From contig MCGO01000010.1 in assembly GCA_002104985.1 (NCBI GenBank), forward strand, positions 648,399 through 712,398: DNA of 64,000 nt. The letters are read 5' to 3'. The position numbers were made by a program, and so were the translations under genes. This document shows, in pieces, positions 1 through 10,971 of this stretch; positions within the stretch are counted from its first letter, which is position 1, and the number at the start of each line of letters is the position of its first letter. The notes beneath the pieces were generated by a model that was not told where the DNA came from, did no database searches, and saw only the letters and a program-made list of their open reading frames with translations. This DNA comes from Rhizoclosmatium globosum. Its lineage: Eukaryota > Chytridiomycota > Chytridiomycetes > Chytridiales > Chytriomycetaceae.

Positions 1-1
1 C

Positions 2-82
2 CGATCGCCGCGGAACAAGGGCTCCTCCAAGTCCGGGTGGTCCGCCGGGAAGCGGCTCAGCCAGGGCCTTGACAACGAGTAG
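2..82 (+). CDS. C-terminal fragment of an unidentified protein
   Basis: An open frame runs in from the left edge and stops at TAG 80-82, giving a basic, Ser/Gly/Lys-rich tail of 26 residues. High GC and a basic composition suggest a real C-terminus, but there is too little for a family call. It could be chance, since no start or domain is inside the window. Confidence 0.35.
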   Translation, partial: RSPRNKGSSKSGWSAGKRLSQGLDNE

Positions 83-256
83 AACAAGAAGGAGGCGGGC
101 GAGGGTCCTCATCTAATAGTCACTACTTGTTGGATGTCTGGTGCTGCTAAGGTGTCTTGTTCGATGCTTTTCTTTTTCGATGATGAATCAAACGGGGAAA
201 ATTTGATTCCACCGTGGAACTTCTACTGATTCTTTAATTAGGGTTTGCTTGGTTTA

Positions 257-1204
257 TTAGTTGGATTCGTTGGTGCTTTCTACTGGTGGCTTGCTCGCCG
301 TGACTGGGGATGGGGACAGAGACGGAGCGCCAGATGCAGCAAGAGATGCAGCATAACGGGCAGCTTTTTTGGCCGCATCACCTTCTCTTCGCGCCCTTTT
401 CAGTTCCTCCTTCTCCAGTCTCGCTTCCCGTACATGTAATGGAAGATTCCTAGGTTTTGGCAGAGGAACAACTTTGCCAGCCCGTTTTGCTAGGTACTTT
501 TTTCTGTCCTGCGAATACTTGTCCTTAAGCTTTTTTGCTTCTTCTTTGAATGGCTATAGTTTTCAGAGTGTGAGTCTCTTATTTTAAGTTACCAATTACG
601 TACCGCTCGCACTTTCTTTTCTGCAGCATTCCATTCCTTTAGAAAGAACTCCGTGTCTTCAGCTTCAAACCCGGTTCCACGGCCAAGCTCACGTTGTTTT
701 GCGCAGTAGATCATAAAGGGCTTTGGTGGTTTCCGAGGACATGTTGGATCCAGAAATTCAAAAGCCTTTTCAGCAGCCTTTTGAGCCTTCTTTTCACCCT
801 TTGTCCTCTTTTTCATTCCATTATTTCGAACGGAAAGACATCTTTTAGTTGCGCAATAGAAGTAGGTTGTTGCGAGGTAGTTTTCTGGTTGTGTTGTTGT
901 TGGTTGAGCAGTTGATGACACCGACACTGGCTCAGCAACCAAAGGACTCTCTTTCACTTGAACAGGTTTCAGCTTCCGTCCAAGACTCGGTGCCGCCAAT
1001 TCATTTGTTTGGATGATGTTTGATGCCGTGGCAGTTGGTGCATTTGCTGTTTGGGGCTTTGGTGGAAGTGACGAGAACAGCGCCTCTGGTTGGATTCAGT
1101 CAGTCATTTGGAGCAAGAGACCGTGCTGCAAACGTACTTGGCCTGGTCGTTAGAAGCGTCCTTCGTAGGTTTTGTAGGGTGACTTGTCGAACAGACAGAA
1201 ACAT
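257..1204 (-). CDS. Mitochondrial HMG-box protein (TFAM/Abf2-like)
   Basis: Three exons, 1138-1204, 604-1085 and 257-553, join in frame to 281 residues; both introns are about 50 bp with GTACGT donors. The first exon begins MFLSVRQVTLQNLRRTLL, an Arg-rich amphipathic leader without acidic residues, as in a mitochondrial presequence. The middle carries the start of an HMG box (PRKPPKPFMIYCAKQR), and its third helix continues over the second intron (EWNAAEKKVRA, then PFKEEAKKLKDKYSQD). One HMG box is seen, then a basic Lys/Arg tail. Family knowledge: such proteins bend and package mitochondrial DNA. The start was chosen because it gives the presequence and only the 1086-1137 intron keeps the frame open. 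A nuclear HMG protein is the alternative. Confidence 0.75.
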
Positions 1205-1270
1205 TGGATGATGAATGAAAAAGAAAGAAGGAAGGAGAAAAGTATACATGACATTTATTGAATACCCAAC

Positions 1271-2957
1271 TTAGACAACAGCAAGAGCAGCACTAGGCGC
1301 CAACCCCAGCTCCTTCAAAGACTTACTCTGATCGGTCAAAACAATTCGTGGGAAGGTAGTAGCAAGCTTGAACGATCCAGCAGAAACACCGGTTGCTCAG
1401 CGACAAATGCATACACTGAACTCAATAAATCAGAGCTTGCAAAAGTATGTGTTACAACTCCGCCATTTGCAAGTCGGAATTGGATTCTGGCTTCAGTGTA
1501 TTCCTTTGGCCCAGCAGCCGACGCAACCGACGCAGTCGATGCAGCAGCGGAAACAAGTGGAGACGATGACTGAATGCCCTGTCGTTCCAACTTTTCTTTC
1601 TCAATCTGTTTTAATTTCAAATGATTAAGTATAAGCTTGATTGATGCCAGTATTTCACTTACTCGGGCAGCACGATCCTTGCGGTCCAATTCAATCTGCG
1701 CCTTGATTTTGGCTTTGGCAATTCGGTCTTCTTCCTTCTCGCGTTTCTTCTGTTCGCGCTTTCTTGAGCTCCAACTCAGCCATCTTCTCCTTCATTTCAA
1801 CCATTTCTTTTCCAGTCGTACGGCGGACCTGAACAATTTAAATATATGTGTTTGTTCACAAAGGTGTTTTAAAAACATATGTACCTTCTCCTTTGCCTTA
1901 CTCTCTTCAATCTCAGCCAGACGCTTCTCTTCCTTCTTTTGAGCCATTTTAATCTTGAGTTGCTCAAGCTTAGCTTTCTTTTCCTCTCAGTCAATGGCTT
2001 AATGACCTGAGTTGATTCTGAAAAGTTTTGGTGGCCCGACTTGACAGCATGGAATTCGGCGGCGGCAGCATCTCGCAGCAAACGACCACAGTCATCGCAT
2101 TTCAAGGAAGCAGCGGTTGCTTCGGCCTCGGTGATAGCATCATCATTCCCTTCAGCTGCACCAGTTCATTAGACGCGACACCAGCAGAACCCTCTGCCCG
2201 CCGTTCCAGAAGACTCTTCCACATCCATAAACGATTCATCAGGGTTCGCAAACAACCAGTCCATCGCCGGTTGAAGTCCTGCATTCCCCGTCGCCTTCAA
2301 CGCCGCAACCACGCGCGACTCCGCGAATCCCATCTCAATAAGCACCTTCTTATCCGATTGAGAAACTGTGACTCCAGTCTCCTTCTTCCCCACAACATCC
2401 GGCTTCACCACACCACCACCGCCAACAACAGGCTTCTCATCCTTCCACGGATTCACATAAGAACCCCCAGCCTCCCCACTTCCACTACCACCCCCAAGCG
2501 TCCGCCCCCCGTCGCCGGGAAACTACCCCCCTTCGGAGCCTTCATATAAACAAGACTCTCAACCTTTCCAATATCCGCGCCAACGACTTCATCCACCTTC
2601 TGCCCCGCCTGGAAAAACATAAACGTTGGCATGGCACGCACGCCCCAGGTTCCCGAGATGTCTCTGTGCTGGTCCACGTCGACTTTTAGGAAAGGTACGG
2701 AAGGGTATTTCGAGGCGAGGGCTTCGTAGCGCGGGGCTACCATTTTGCACTTTTGAGGGAGTCGGGGTTAGGTGGGTTATGGTTGGTTGAGATGGGGTAC
2801 ATACTGGGCCGCACCATGTTGCTGTGAAGTCGACGATTGTGAGGGTTGGGGAGTTGATGTATTGTTGAACTGGATGGGTAAATGGTTAGATGCATGTAGA
2901 GTAGAGGTTGGAGAGGGACCTCGGATCAGATGTGATTTCAATGACAGAGCCACCCAT
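1271..2957 (-). CDS. Thioredoxin-UBA-UBX fusion protein, frame-disrupted
   Basis: Read from 2957 downwards: a thioredoxin domain with WCGPCK split by a 2750-2804 intron, a Gly-rich linker, a UBA domain (about 2250-2430), a CDDCGRLL zinc-like segment, a coiled coil, and a UBX domain ending at TAA 1271-1273. The UBA-to-UBX part parallels the intact gene at 10972-12128 domain by domain. The reading frame needs correcting in at least six places: intron 2870-2919 phase, GGGGGG near 2516, about 2130-2210, near 1985, near 1765, and near 1391 just before the FPR loop. Most look like one missing base; no substitution stop is evident. Thioredoxin and UBX domains elsewhere link redox or ubiquitin signals to Cdc48/p97. 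It is either a recent pseudogene or a functional fusion with consensus errors. Confidence 0.6.
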
Positions 2958-3029
2958 GGTTGTTTGTGACGTAGTTTTTGGGGAAGGTTTTGGAAATATG
3001 AATATCAAATCAAACAGACTAGTAATACG

Positions 3030-3565
3030 TGGCACTAAACCAGAACGAATCGGATTATTAACAGTAAAGGAATTAATGAGGAAGTTTCCTATGACATGAA
3101 TACCAGTGAACATACCCAAACAGCCAACCAATTCAACCTACCAGATCAGCTGTTATCAAGCACTCAATCACCGACAAATATCCAATCTCTTTCCCATCAA
3201 AGTCTACACCCACCAATACTGCCAAATATCATCCGTCATAAGAACATACATTACCCCCGCAACCGTTGCGATCATCAACTTCCCGCAAACAGAAACAAAA
3301 CGATTAATGCGCTCTTTGTTTTTGAGCACGGGATGAATACTGACAGTGTAAAAAGGCCGGCTGCAGATGAGTATGCGATCAAAAGAATGGATGTGATGAA
3401 GCCTGGAGGTGGAAGAGCAGGAAGAGTATGATAGTAAAGATCAGCCCTGAAGTCTTGCCATAGTAGCCCACACGGAAGACGCAAGGAGGGAAAGAATTGG
3501 TAGACCGTATGAAAAGATGAGTATCGTTGTGTTTGAATCATTTTTGTGATTAAGTGCGACATAAA
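3030..3565 (-). CDS. Second, degraded copy of the multi-pass membrane protein module
   Basis: Hydrophobic segments occur in shifting frames downstream of the 3635-4194 gene, after an AG acceptor at about 3566. The pieces match the order of the upstream copy: an IAGxxY-x-TDDI stretch becomes VAGVMYVLMTDDIWQYWW here, and a terminal GVHFIGTLI segment corresponds to TGIHVIGNFLI. At least four frame changes are needed. It may be the second half of one internally duplicated protein joined by the 3566-3634 intron, or a separate paralogue. The reading frame of its last part stays open into the ATG of the thioredoxin fusion at 2957. No function can be given. Confidence 0.4.
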
Positions 3566-3634
3566 CTCAAATGGTCAACAAGAAGAGGTACATCGAATTA
3601 ACTATTAACTAAATGAAGAGGCGTAAGAATCTAC

Positions 3635-4194
3635 CTATGAGAGTACCTATAAAATGCACACCAAGAAGCATAACACCAACTGCCACAATATTCAAAGCAA
3701 CCAAAACAACCACAATGATCCACTCAACCAAAGACAACGTCATCAATCGCCGTACATCCGGTGGAGTCTCCCTCGGAAAGAAATGCACGTCCCCAAGCCA
3801 AACTGCCAGACACCCATTTGGAAACACCACACCGGCCCAGAAAGAACAGCAACCAGTATTCCTTGATATCGTCTGTCTTCCATATGTAATATAAACCGGC
3901 GATTGTTGGGACAGTGAGGCTGTAGAGGAAGAGCAAAGCAACGGGGAGGGAACTTCGTTTCGAAGGGACTGCCAATAACATCGTCATTGCGAGGAAGCCG
4001 AATGCGAGTGAGAGGGTTGTTGTTGTTATGATTGCTATGATGTATGAGGGACTCAAGCTGAGAACAAGGACAGCAAGGATGGTCAAGAAGCCGATGATGC
4101 CATAGTAATACGTGGCAAAAGCAAGAGCAAGTAGGGCAGCTGTGATAGCGGGAAAGGAGAGTTGATTTGAGAGATGAAGAAGGGTTTCAAACAT
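3635..4194 (-). CDS. Multi-pass membrane protein of unknown family
   Basis: Starts at ATG 4194 and reads MFETLLHLSNQLSFP, followed by about six hydrophobic helices. One base must be skipped near 3850 (after EYWLLFF) to continue into WAGVVFPNG and a last helix, GVHFIGTLI. A GTAGATTC donor follows at 3634, and the next acceptor joins the degraded second module at 3565. The charged TDDI motif after helix 4 and PRETPPDV loop recur in the second module. I do not recognise the family. It lies 84 bp from the stop of the SLC26 gene on the same strand. Confidence 0.5.
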
Positions 4195-4278
4195 AATATC
4201 TATATAAACACTTCACATGTCTTTTATTTCTTTACCTATAATGATGTAATGGATGGGTATGCTAGCATCACCTCTATA

Positions 4279-6443
4279 TTATTGTGCAATAATGTGAACA
4301 GTTCCCTTTTCGTTGGCAAGGATTCCGGCAGTTTCAGCATCTGCAGCTGCAACAGCAGAATCAACACTGTAGAAGAAGTATTCCAAAGCAAGCAATCTAC
4401 GGTCCTTCTCCTCCTGGATCTGTTGAGGAGTCTTCTTGAGCTTTGGAAGAGCAAAACGAGTAGTGTTTGGAGCTCCAGGAGTTGCGTCAACCTCAGAACC
4501 AGATTCAACCAATGGAACACGGATCAACGCGTTGAGTTCGTGTCTCTTGACGTTGACAAAGAAGAATGGAACGGTCGTCCAGCGTATCTGTTCAAGTCAT
4601 CACGAACATCAATAAGAGCTTGCAATCCAGTGTAGTCAACGTGGTTCACAGCGGAGAAGTCAAGTACAACGGCACGGAGTCCTGGCAAATCAACTAATCC
4701 ATCTTTTTCTCTCTTTTGAGCACGTTCCTGAGTGTCATCGCACCACATACGGTCTCCATTGGTGAGGTGAGCGGCATTAGTGTACTTGTAGTTCTTGATT
4801 ACAGTGTCCTTGAGGCGGTCAACAAAGTAACCACTGTTTGGGTAGGTCAAAGATTCTTCGATCTTGAAGACGAGAATACCCTGTGGGGCGGTAGTAATAC
4901 CAGCAGATTCCTTCTTGAAACCTTCAGCCTCTGGATCAACCCAAGAGCCTTCAGCGGTACGAGCGAGAACTTTTACGGTGGGTCTGGCAATACGAACCAA
5001 GAGAACCAAGACAGACCAACCGACAGACGCGTAGATACCAGTCTCAAGGCTGGAAGCCAAAGTGACAATAAAAGCAATCACGAAACCAAGGAAATCAGCC
5101 AATTCAACTTCCCAGAGTCCCTTCAAAATCTTAAAGTTGATGATTTCTCCAATGGCAGGGATAATAATCGCAGACAAGACGGCACTTGGGATATAGTAGA
5201 AGACCCCAGTGAGAGTGAAGAGGGCGATAACGACAAGAATACCAGTCAAGAAAGTACCAAGTGGGGTTCGGACACCGGATGCAGACTTGATGGCAGAACG
5301 AGAGAAAGAACCAGTAGCAGGGAACCCACCTACAAATGAAGCAATCAAGTTGGTGAGACCAATAGCAACGACTTCCTGGTTGTTGTCTGTGAAGTAACCG
5401 TTGACACGACCGTAAGTCTTGACGACGGCAATGTGCTCGAGAATGGAAACAATGAAGACAGATGGAATTGCAGGGAGAATGAAGGAAGCGTAGGAGAGGG
5501 AAGTGTTTGGCTGACGGACGTCAGAGAGACCGTATGGAATGGTCTTGACAATGGTGAATACAACGTTCTTGTTGTCTTTGAGAGCGTAGGAGATACCAGT
5601 GGTTGTAATCAAAACAATGGCGTTACGAAGGTATCCAACAAATCTGAGCCATGGGTATCTTTTTGACCCCAACGAGTGAGATACTTGATCGTGAGAATGG
5701 TGACCATTGAGAAGACTCCAAAGAAGGCATCATATTGGGAAACAGTATTGATGCTGCTCAAAGTGTCATACAGCACTTGGTAAGGGGCGTTGTTGGTGTT
5801 GATGTTCTTAATTCCGAGAAGACCAGCAATTTGGGAGATGATAATCTGGAAACCAGCGCCAGTAGTGAATCCAGCAATGACAGGAATAGGCACGAAATCA
5901 ACGACAAGACCAAGTCTGAGTAAACCAACAGCAGTCTGGAAGATTCCAGTCCAGAAGGCAAGAGTGATGGCGAACGTAATTTGCTCATTACTTCCGTATT
6001 TACTTCCTGGCAAGTACGACGCAAAGTATTGACCCACGAGCAAAGAAAGGACGGCAGTTGGACCAATGGTAACGTCTGAATTGATAACGTTTAGACACAG
6101 AAATATTGATTATGAGGTTGTCAAACAACCACTCACCCTTGGAAGTAGCGAACAAACAGTAAATGAAAAGACCAATGAAACAAGTGTACAATCCGAATTG
6201 AGGTGGGAGACCAGCCAGCTTGTTGGCATAAGAAATGGCTTGAGGAATGCAAACCAACGCAACGGTCAATCCAGCAATGAAGTCTCCAATAAACCAAGTA
6301 GTGTTGTAACGACCAATCCATCCAGCGATAGGAAACAGTGACTTAAAGTACTGTTTAGTATAAGCTGGAATGTCCTGGGTGACGTCCTTGATCTGGCCCT
6401 TGATTCGGTCGATTTGAGACTCTGGCTCTTCGTAAGCTGGCAT
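4279..6443 (-). CDS. SLC26/SulP family anion (sulfate) transporter with STAS domain
   Basis: Exons 6137-6443 and 4279-6075 join across a 61 bp intron, about 700 residues. The N-terminal cytoplasmic stretch leads into the SulP core (GDFIAGLTVALVCIPQAISY, then QFGLYTCFIG), with 10-14 membrane helices. A C-terminal STAS domain is recognised by VVLDFSAVNHVDYTGLQAL. Family members move sulfate, bicarbonate or other anions at the plasma membrane; the exact ion cannot be told from sequence. The start is the ATG giving MPAYEEPESQ. Two one-base frame breaks interrupt it, at a GGGG run near 5667 and near 4570 inside STAS; the conserved protein resumes in the neighbouring frame each time, so the gene is probably functional. 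Confidence 0.88.
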
Positions 6444-6882
6444 TGTCTGAGTGAAGTTTGTGGGAGACAAATCAGGAAAAACTCGATTGCCTTCTTATTG
6501 GCGTCAGAAACCGATTGCATCATTTGCAGTGGTGTGTTGACTTTGCACGGGCATTCGCCTGTGTGACGTCAAAATGGAGATTTCGCAAGATAGCTCGGCA
6601 CGTGGAAATCGCGCAATCATCCATGTTGTCAAGCTTTTTGGGGAGAATTGAGAGGGTTCGCTGATGGCGAGATAACGCGTGCAAGATAACGAGTGGGGTT
6701 TGCACAATTTTGTGGCATTTTGCGTGGGATGTCGTGCTATTATCGTGCAAATGGTCTCACAAGCCACGAAATTCAACCTTTTCGTTTACAATAAATGAAT
6801 GATAAAGGAAGAAGAAGAGAAGTACAGTGAGGATCGACACCATTGCTTTACTTTATTGGCATAAATATAAACATCATCTAGT
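6444..6882. other. Intergenic region upstream of SLC26 and downstream of OPT
   Basis: About 440 bp with no supported gene. It should carry the SLC26 promoter and the OPT 3' end. A TGACGTCA-like palindrome (gtgacgtca) at about 6569 resembles a CRE/ATF site, but this is only a string match. A gcaaagcttaaac stretch marks the OPT stop side. Confidence 0.4.
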
Positions 6883-9342
6883 TTAAGCTTTGCATGGGGT
6901 ACCGTCATCCTTCTCAGTCAGACCTTGAGCCAAGTAGAAGGAACAGTCGTACTCATCGTAGGAAGCACCTGGGTAACAGTAATAATCCATCTTAATCTTG
7001 ACACCATCGGCGTTGGGGTTAAGAGCCCAGATAGGGAAAGCAACGTTGGCAAATCCGAGCAAGGAAACCATGAGAGAAACGAATCCGGCGCTTCCATCGA
7101 AAGCAGCTCCCATAACGTACAGGTACTTCTGGTAGAACTCCCTGTTCTTGATAAACAAGTACTGAGAAACGAAAGCGAGGACAAGTGGGACAACGATGAA
7201 GACTTGTGGGTAACCAGCTGAACCGATAGAGAAGAAGATGGAGAAGTTGAGCATGTGCCAGTACTTGGACTTGTAGATGTACTTGTTGGCCAACCATGGC
7301 AAGAATGGAGCAACAGCACCAATCAAGAAACACCACAAGAGACCTTCGTAGAGTGATCCGATACCGAAGAAACGCTGAGGTCCGATAGCTCCCCAAATTC
7401 CTCCGGCAGAGTAGAAAGTCTGGTATCCGTTGTATCTCCACTCTGGCTTAGTGAGCAAGGACTTGTTCTGGAACATCATGAAGTAGGAAGCGGCGGTGGC
7501 AACAATCGCGTTACAGAAAGTTCCCCAGAACTGAGCGAAAACCATGGCATATGGTGGAATGTGGAGGTACTGACCAAGCTTCAAATCAGCAGTCAAGGCA
7601 AGAGCTTGAATCAAGTTGTTGGTTCCCCAAGACTTGAAGGCCATGACGGCAACAGTCTGTCCTGGAATCATGAGACCGATAACAAACTCAGTCAAGACGT
7701 TCAAGTATAAGGAGAAACCGGTGATAGCTGGAACGATTCCGAATGGCAAGATACAAATGGCAACCAAGAAGATGTTGAAGAAGATGGCCCACCATGGCAT
7801 GTTGAATGGAGTGAAGATGGAGACCAAAAGAGCGGCGACGGTGACAACAGCCAGGAAGGCAAGGTAAGCCCAGTCTGGAACATCTGGGTAAGCTTCCATC
7901 ATCTTGACGTGCTTGTCGAGGGAATCGACTTCGTCACGGACTTGGCGGAAAGCATTCATGGCTTGACGGTAGATATCCTTTCCGTACCAGAGGGCGACGT
8001 GGGAGATGGCAGCAGTGATGGACAAGAAAGAGCAACCGTACACAAGGGCGAAGAAGGAGGTAATGTAGACTGGGGCGACATCGTTGTAGGCAGTGACATT
8101 CAAGTCGTAATTCTTGGTCTTGTCGAAGAAGAATCTTGGGGAAACACGGGAACCTTGCTTCTTGGTTCCGTTCTTGGCACCAACAAACAAGTGAGGAGTG
8201 TTGAGCAATGGGACACCGTTGTAAGGGTCTTCAGTAATCTTCTCGTTCAAGCCCCAGACATCGTTCAAGTACATGACAGGAGCGAGGATCCATTGGAAGA
8301 AATAATACCACTCAATTGAACCATCAAAGCCCAGAACGGAGAAGTGAAAACGTATGATCCGATGTAAGTCCAGTCGAAGGTGAGTCCGAAAAGACCAATA
8401 CCGTTGCTACAGCAAATAAACGTTAATTTCAGCCTTGTAAAAATTGAAGTAAAACTTACTAAACAGATCCAGCAACGGTATTGAACTTGGTCAAAACACC
8501 TGGACCAGCGTTACCACGACCACCAATCAAGCAAGAGAGGGCAACAGCCTGAAGAACTGGAGCCATGAAGGAAGGAACCCAAGCCCAAATACCCATTCCA
8601 ATGAAAGCGAGCCAGAAGAACTTGAAACGAGACATGGTGTAACGGTTTCCAACAACCTCTCCAGACTCAACCTTGTGGAAAGAAGTGAACAAAGCAATCG
8701 TAGACATAGTAGATGGCCACCACATTGCAGTTGGACGGACCAAGAAACGACGGGTAAGACCAGAGAGACCATAACCCAAGAACTGAGTGACAAACACAAA
8801 CGACAGAGACTGGAAGAAGGTGATATCAGTGTTACCCATCAAGTCAGGCATGATCTGGGCGACAACGTTGTCGATTCCGTAAGGGACACCTCCACAGGAA
8901 GCCATAATGTAGATACAGACGTGTTCCTTCAAAGAGAATGGTCCTGGGTTCAACACTGGGATGGACTTTGGCAAGACTGCAGCCAAGAAGAGACCCATTG
9001 GGTATGAGAGGATCAAAGCAATGTTGGCTCCGACGGTGAAAGCCGCGGTACGGAAGGAGAGGGAGGTGTTGGCGAATGAGAGGATGACGACCCAGAAGGT
9101 TCCGAGCAGGACGCTGCGGAAGGTGAATGCAGGAGTAGAAGGGTCGTCGGTTTGTGGAACGATGAAGTCGCTGGATGTAATGATAAGTACAACAGCTAAG
9201 GAATGTAAGTGACAACGTACATTCTTTCCTCGACCTCCTTGATATCATCGACTTCGACATCATCCTCCAGCTCTGGGTGAGCGTGCTTGAGGTCCTCAAT
9301 CTGCTGGTTCTTCTCCGCAGCAATCTGATCCGTAGTAGTCAT
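6883..9342 (-). CDS. OPT family oligopeptide transporter
   Basis: Three exons, 9221-9342, 8460-9170 and 6883-8406, with introns of 50 and 53 bp; about 785 residues after one base is restored near 8315 (expected ...EWYYFFQW). The acidic N-terminus (MTTTDQIAAEKNQQ) precedes about 14 helices. OPT-type landmarks include QFLGYGLSGLTRRFLV, a GIGLFGLTFDW loop, and YCYPGASYDEYDCSFY near the end. Family knowledge: proton-coupled plasma membrane uptake of small peptides, or of glutathione or metal chelates in some members. Its strand matches the flanking SLC26 and thioredoxin genes, but nothing implies co-transcription. Confidence 0.88.
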
Positions 9343-10188
9343 TTCGATGCTTTTTTTGGAAGGGATGCTGAGGAGAAGGGTTCTTTTTATGGCCTTGATG
9401 AGGTGGCGTTCCAAAAACAGATGATATTGGGTGGCACTCCAATAATTGGTGAAAATTTTGATTAAATAGCGAAAATTATCGGCCAGCACTGCCTCACTCG
9501 TGCCTCCGCCACTCAATACTCTCAGCCCAAGGGACGCAATCTGCCTATGTAATTAGCTATCGGCCAGATACTGTTGTAGAATGGCTTTCGAAGTTGGGTT
9601 ACAGGTTCTTCGTGATGTATCTCGTATCAAGACACATTCAAAAAACATGAAACAGAATTTCAGTGGCTAAGGTTCGAAGACATCATTTGCAAGCCTCCAC
9701 GCCACCTGTTATCACAACTATCCTGCGATCTTCTCTGCCGTTAATTAGAGCAACGCTTTCGTCTTTGCATTTAGTATTTGTCATTTAATCTGCTATGGAT
9801 TACCATCCATTCGTTTCAACCATTCTACACATTCATTTTTATGTTGTTGTCGATATCTACGCCACGGCCGCCACCTTCTAATATAAATAAACCATTTTTC
9901 ATTTTGGTATCATAAACTAATTATGTATATAATATGTTGTAAATCCGAGATTCGATATCCTGAATGAGATACATTTATCCTATAGTTATACTCTCTTTTA
10001 CTTCCAAACTCATGTACCCACACATTGTACTCAGTACTTTCTGCAGTTATGCACTCGCTTAATAAATACACTAAAACCAACGGCTCGTGCATCGAAAGTT
10101 TTGAACATTGGAACATTCCTCAAAAACATCATCTTAACACATAAAATTGAAGTTTACTGCACATTACTCAGTAGCAAGAAAAGGAAAC
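9343..10188. other. Intergenic region between OPT promoter and thioredoxin 3' end
   Basis: About 850 bp without a supported gene, AT-rich around 9880-10000. It presumably holds the OPT promoter and the thioredoxin 3' UTR. Short open frames here have no coding-like composition or domain. Confidence 0.4.
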
Positions 10189-10769
10189 TCAAGCAGTCGT
10201 AGCAGCACCTCCAACAAACCCTTCCAAAAGCCCTTCCAACTTTGCAATGTTTGTTCCAATCACTATACATACATGTCAGAAATCCCCTCTATTAACATTA
10301 TTATTTTTTTACCTTCACCCTTCTGCACGCCGGCCTCGTAAACACGGAACGTCGGCATAGACCGGATCGTTTCGACTTCCGGGAGATTCTCGAGCTCGTC
10401 GATTTCGACTTTGATGAATGTTGCTGTTGGGTACTTTTCAGCGAGTTCGGCGTACCTGAATTTGTAGTGTTCAGTGAGATTTGGTTCGGGTTTTTGGGGG
10501 CTGAGGTGAGTTGACTTACTTTGGGGCGACCATCTTGCAGGGGCCACACCATTCGGCTGTGCGGGATATCAAGTTAGTGGAGGTCATGATCCAGAGGTTG
10601 TGGAAGGATGAACTCGAGGGGACTTACCCCAAAAGTCTACAACTGTGATGGATGGCTTGTTGATTGCTTCAGTGAACTGAGGGGTGGTACACGTTTAGCA
10701 TGGACAACCTGTTAAAGTTTTGGAGATGTGCCGTACCTGGTCAGGGGTCTTGATTGCAGTGACGGACAT
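10189..10769 (-). CDS. Thioredoxin
   Basis: Five exons (10737-10769, 10628-10676, 10520-10559, 10313-10455, 10189-10262) join to 112 residues, a normal thioredoxin length. The active site EWCGPCKMVAP is split by introns on both sides, and cis-Pro is seen in MPTFRVYEAG. It is a cytosolic disulfide reductase that donates electrons to reductases and peroxiredoxins. No targeting peptide is seen: the start is MSVTAIKTPDQF. The next gene upstream on the same strand is the UBXN1-like gene, the same two domains that are fused at 1271-2957. Confidence 0.92.
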
Positions 10770-10971
10770 GGTGTTGTTTGGGAAGTTTGTTTTCTTGGAC
10801 GGTCACGCATGGGATGATTATGCAATTTCAAATCGCCACCAATAACGGAACTTTCGGAACATTATTAAATACCTAAGGAGGAAGAAAGAAAGAGAGAGAA
10901 TGCGTATGATATTTTCATGAACTTAACCCCAAGTTTGATATGAATACAGACAGATGAAAGTAAAAAACAGA

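Noticed and set aside
2028..2549. A 173-residue plus-strand frame over the thioredoxin-UBA-UBX gene
   Set aside because: Antisense overprint with Arg/His/Pro-rich low-complexity sequence; the minus strand carries recognisable UBA and linker domains.
4716..5339. A 207-residue plus-strand frame across the SLC26 gene
   Set aside because: It is antisense to the conserved SulP core; its residues are dictated by the codon pattern of the real gene and no domain is present.
6569..6578. A CRE-like palindrome upstream of SLC26
   Set aside because: A single short match is expected by chance and there is no repeat or conserved spacing; I did not call a site.
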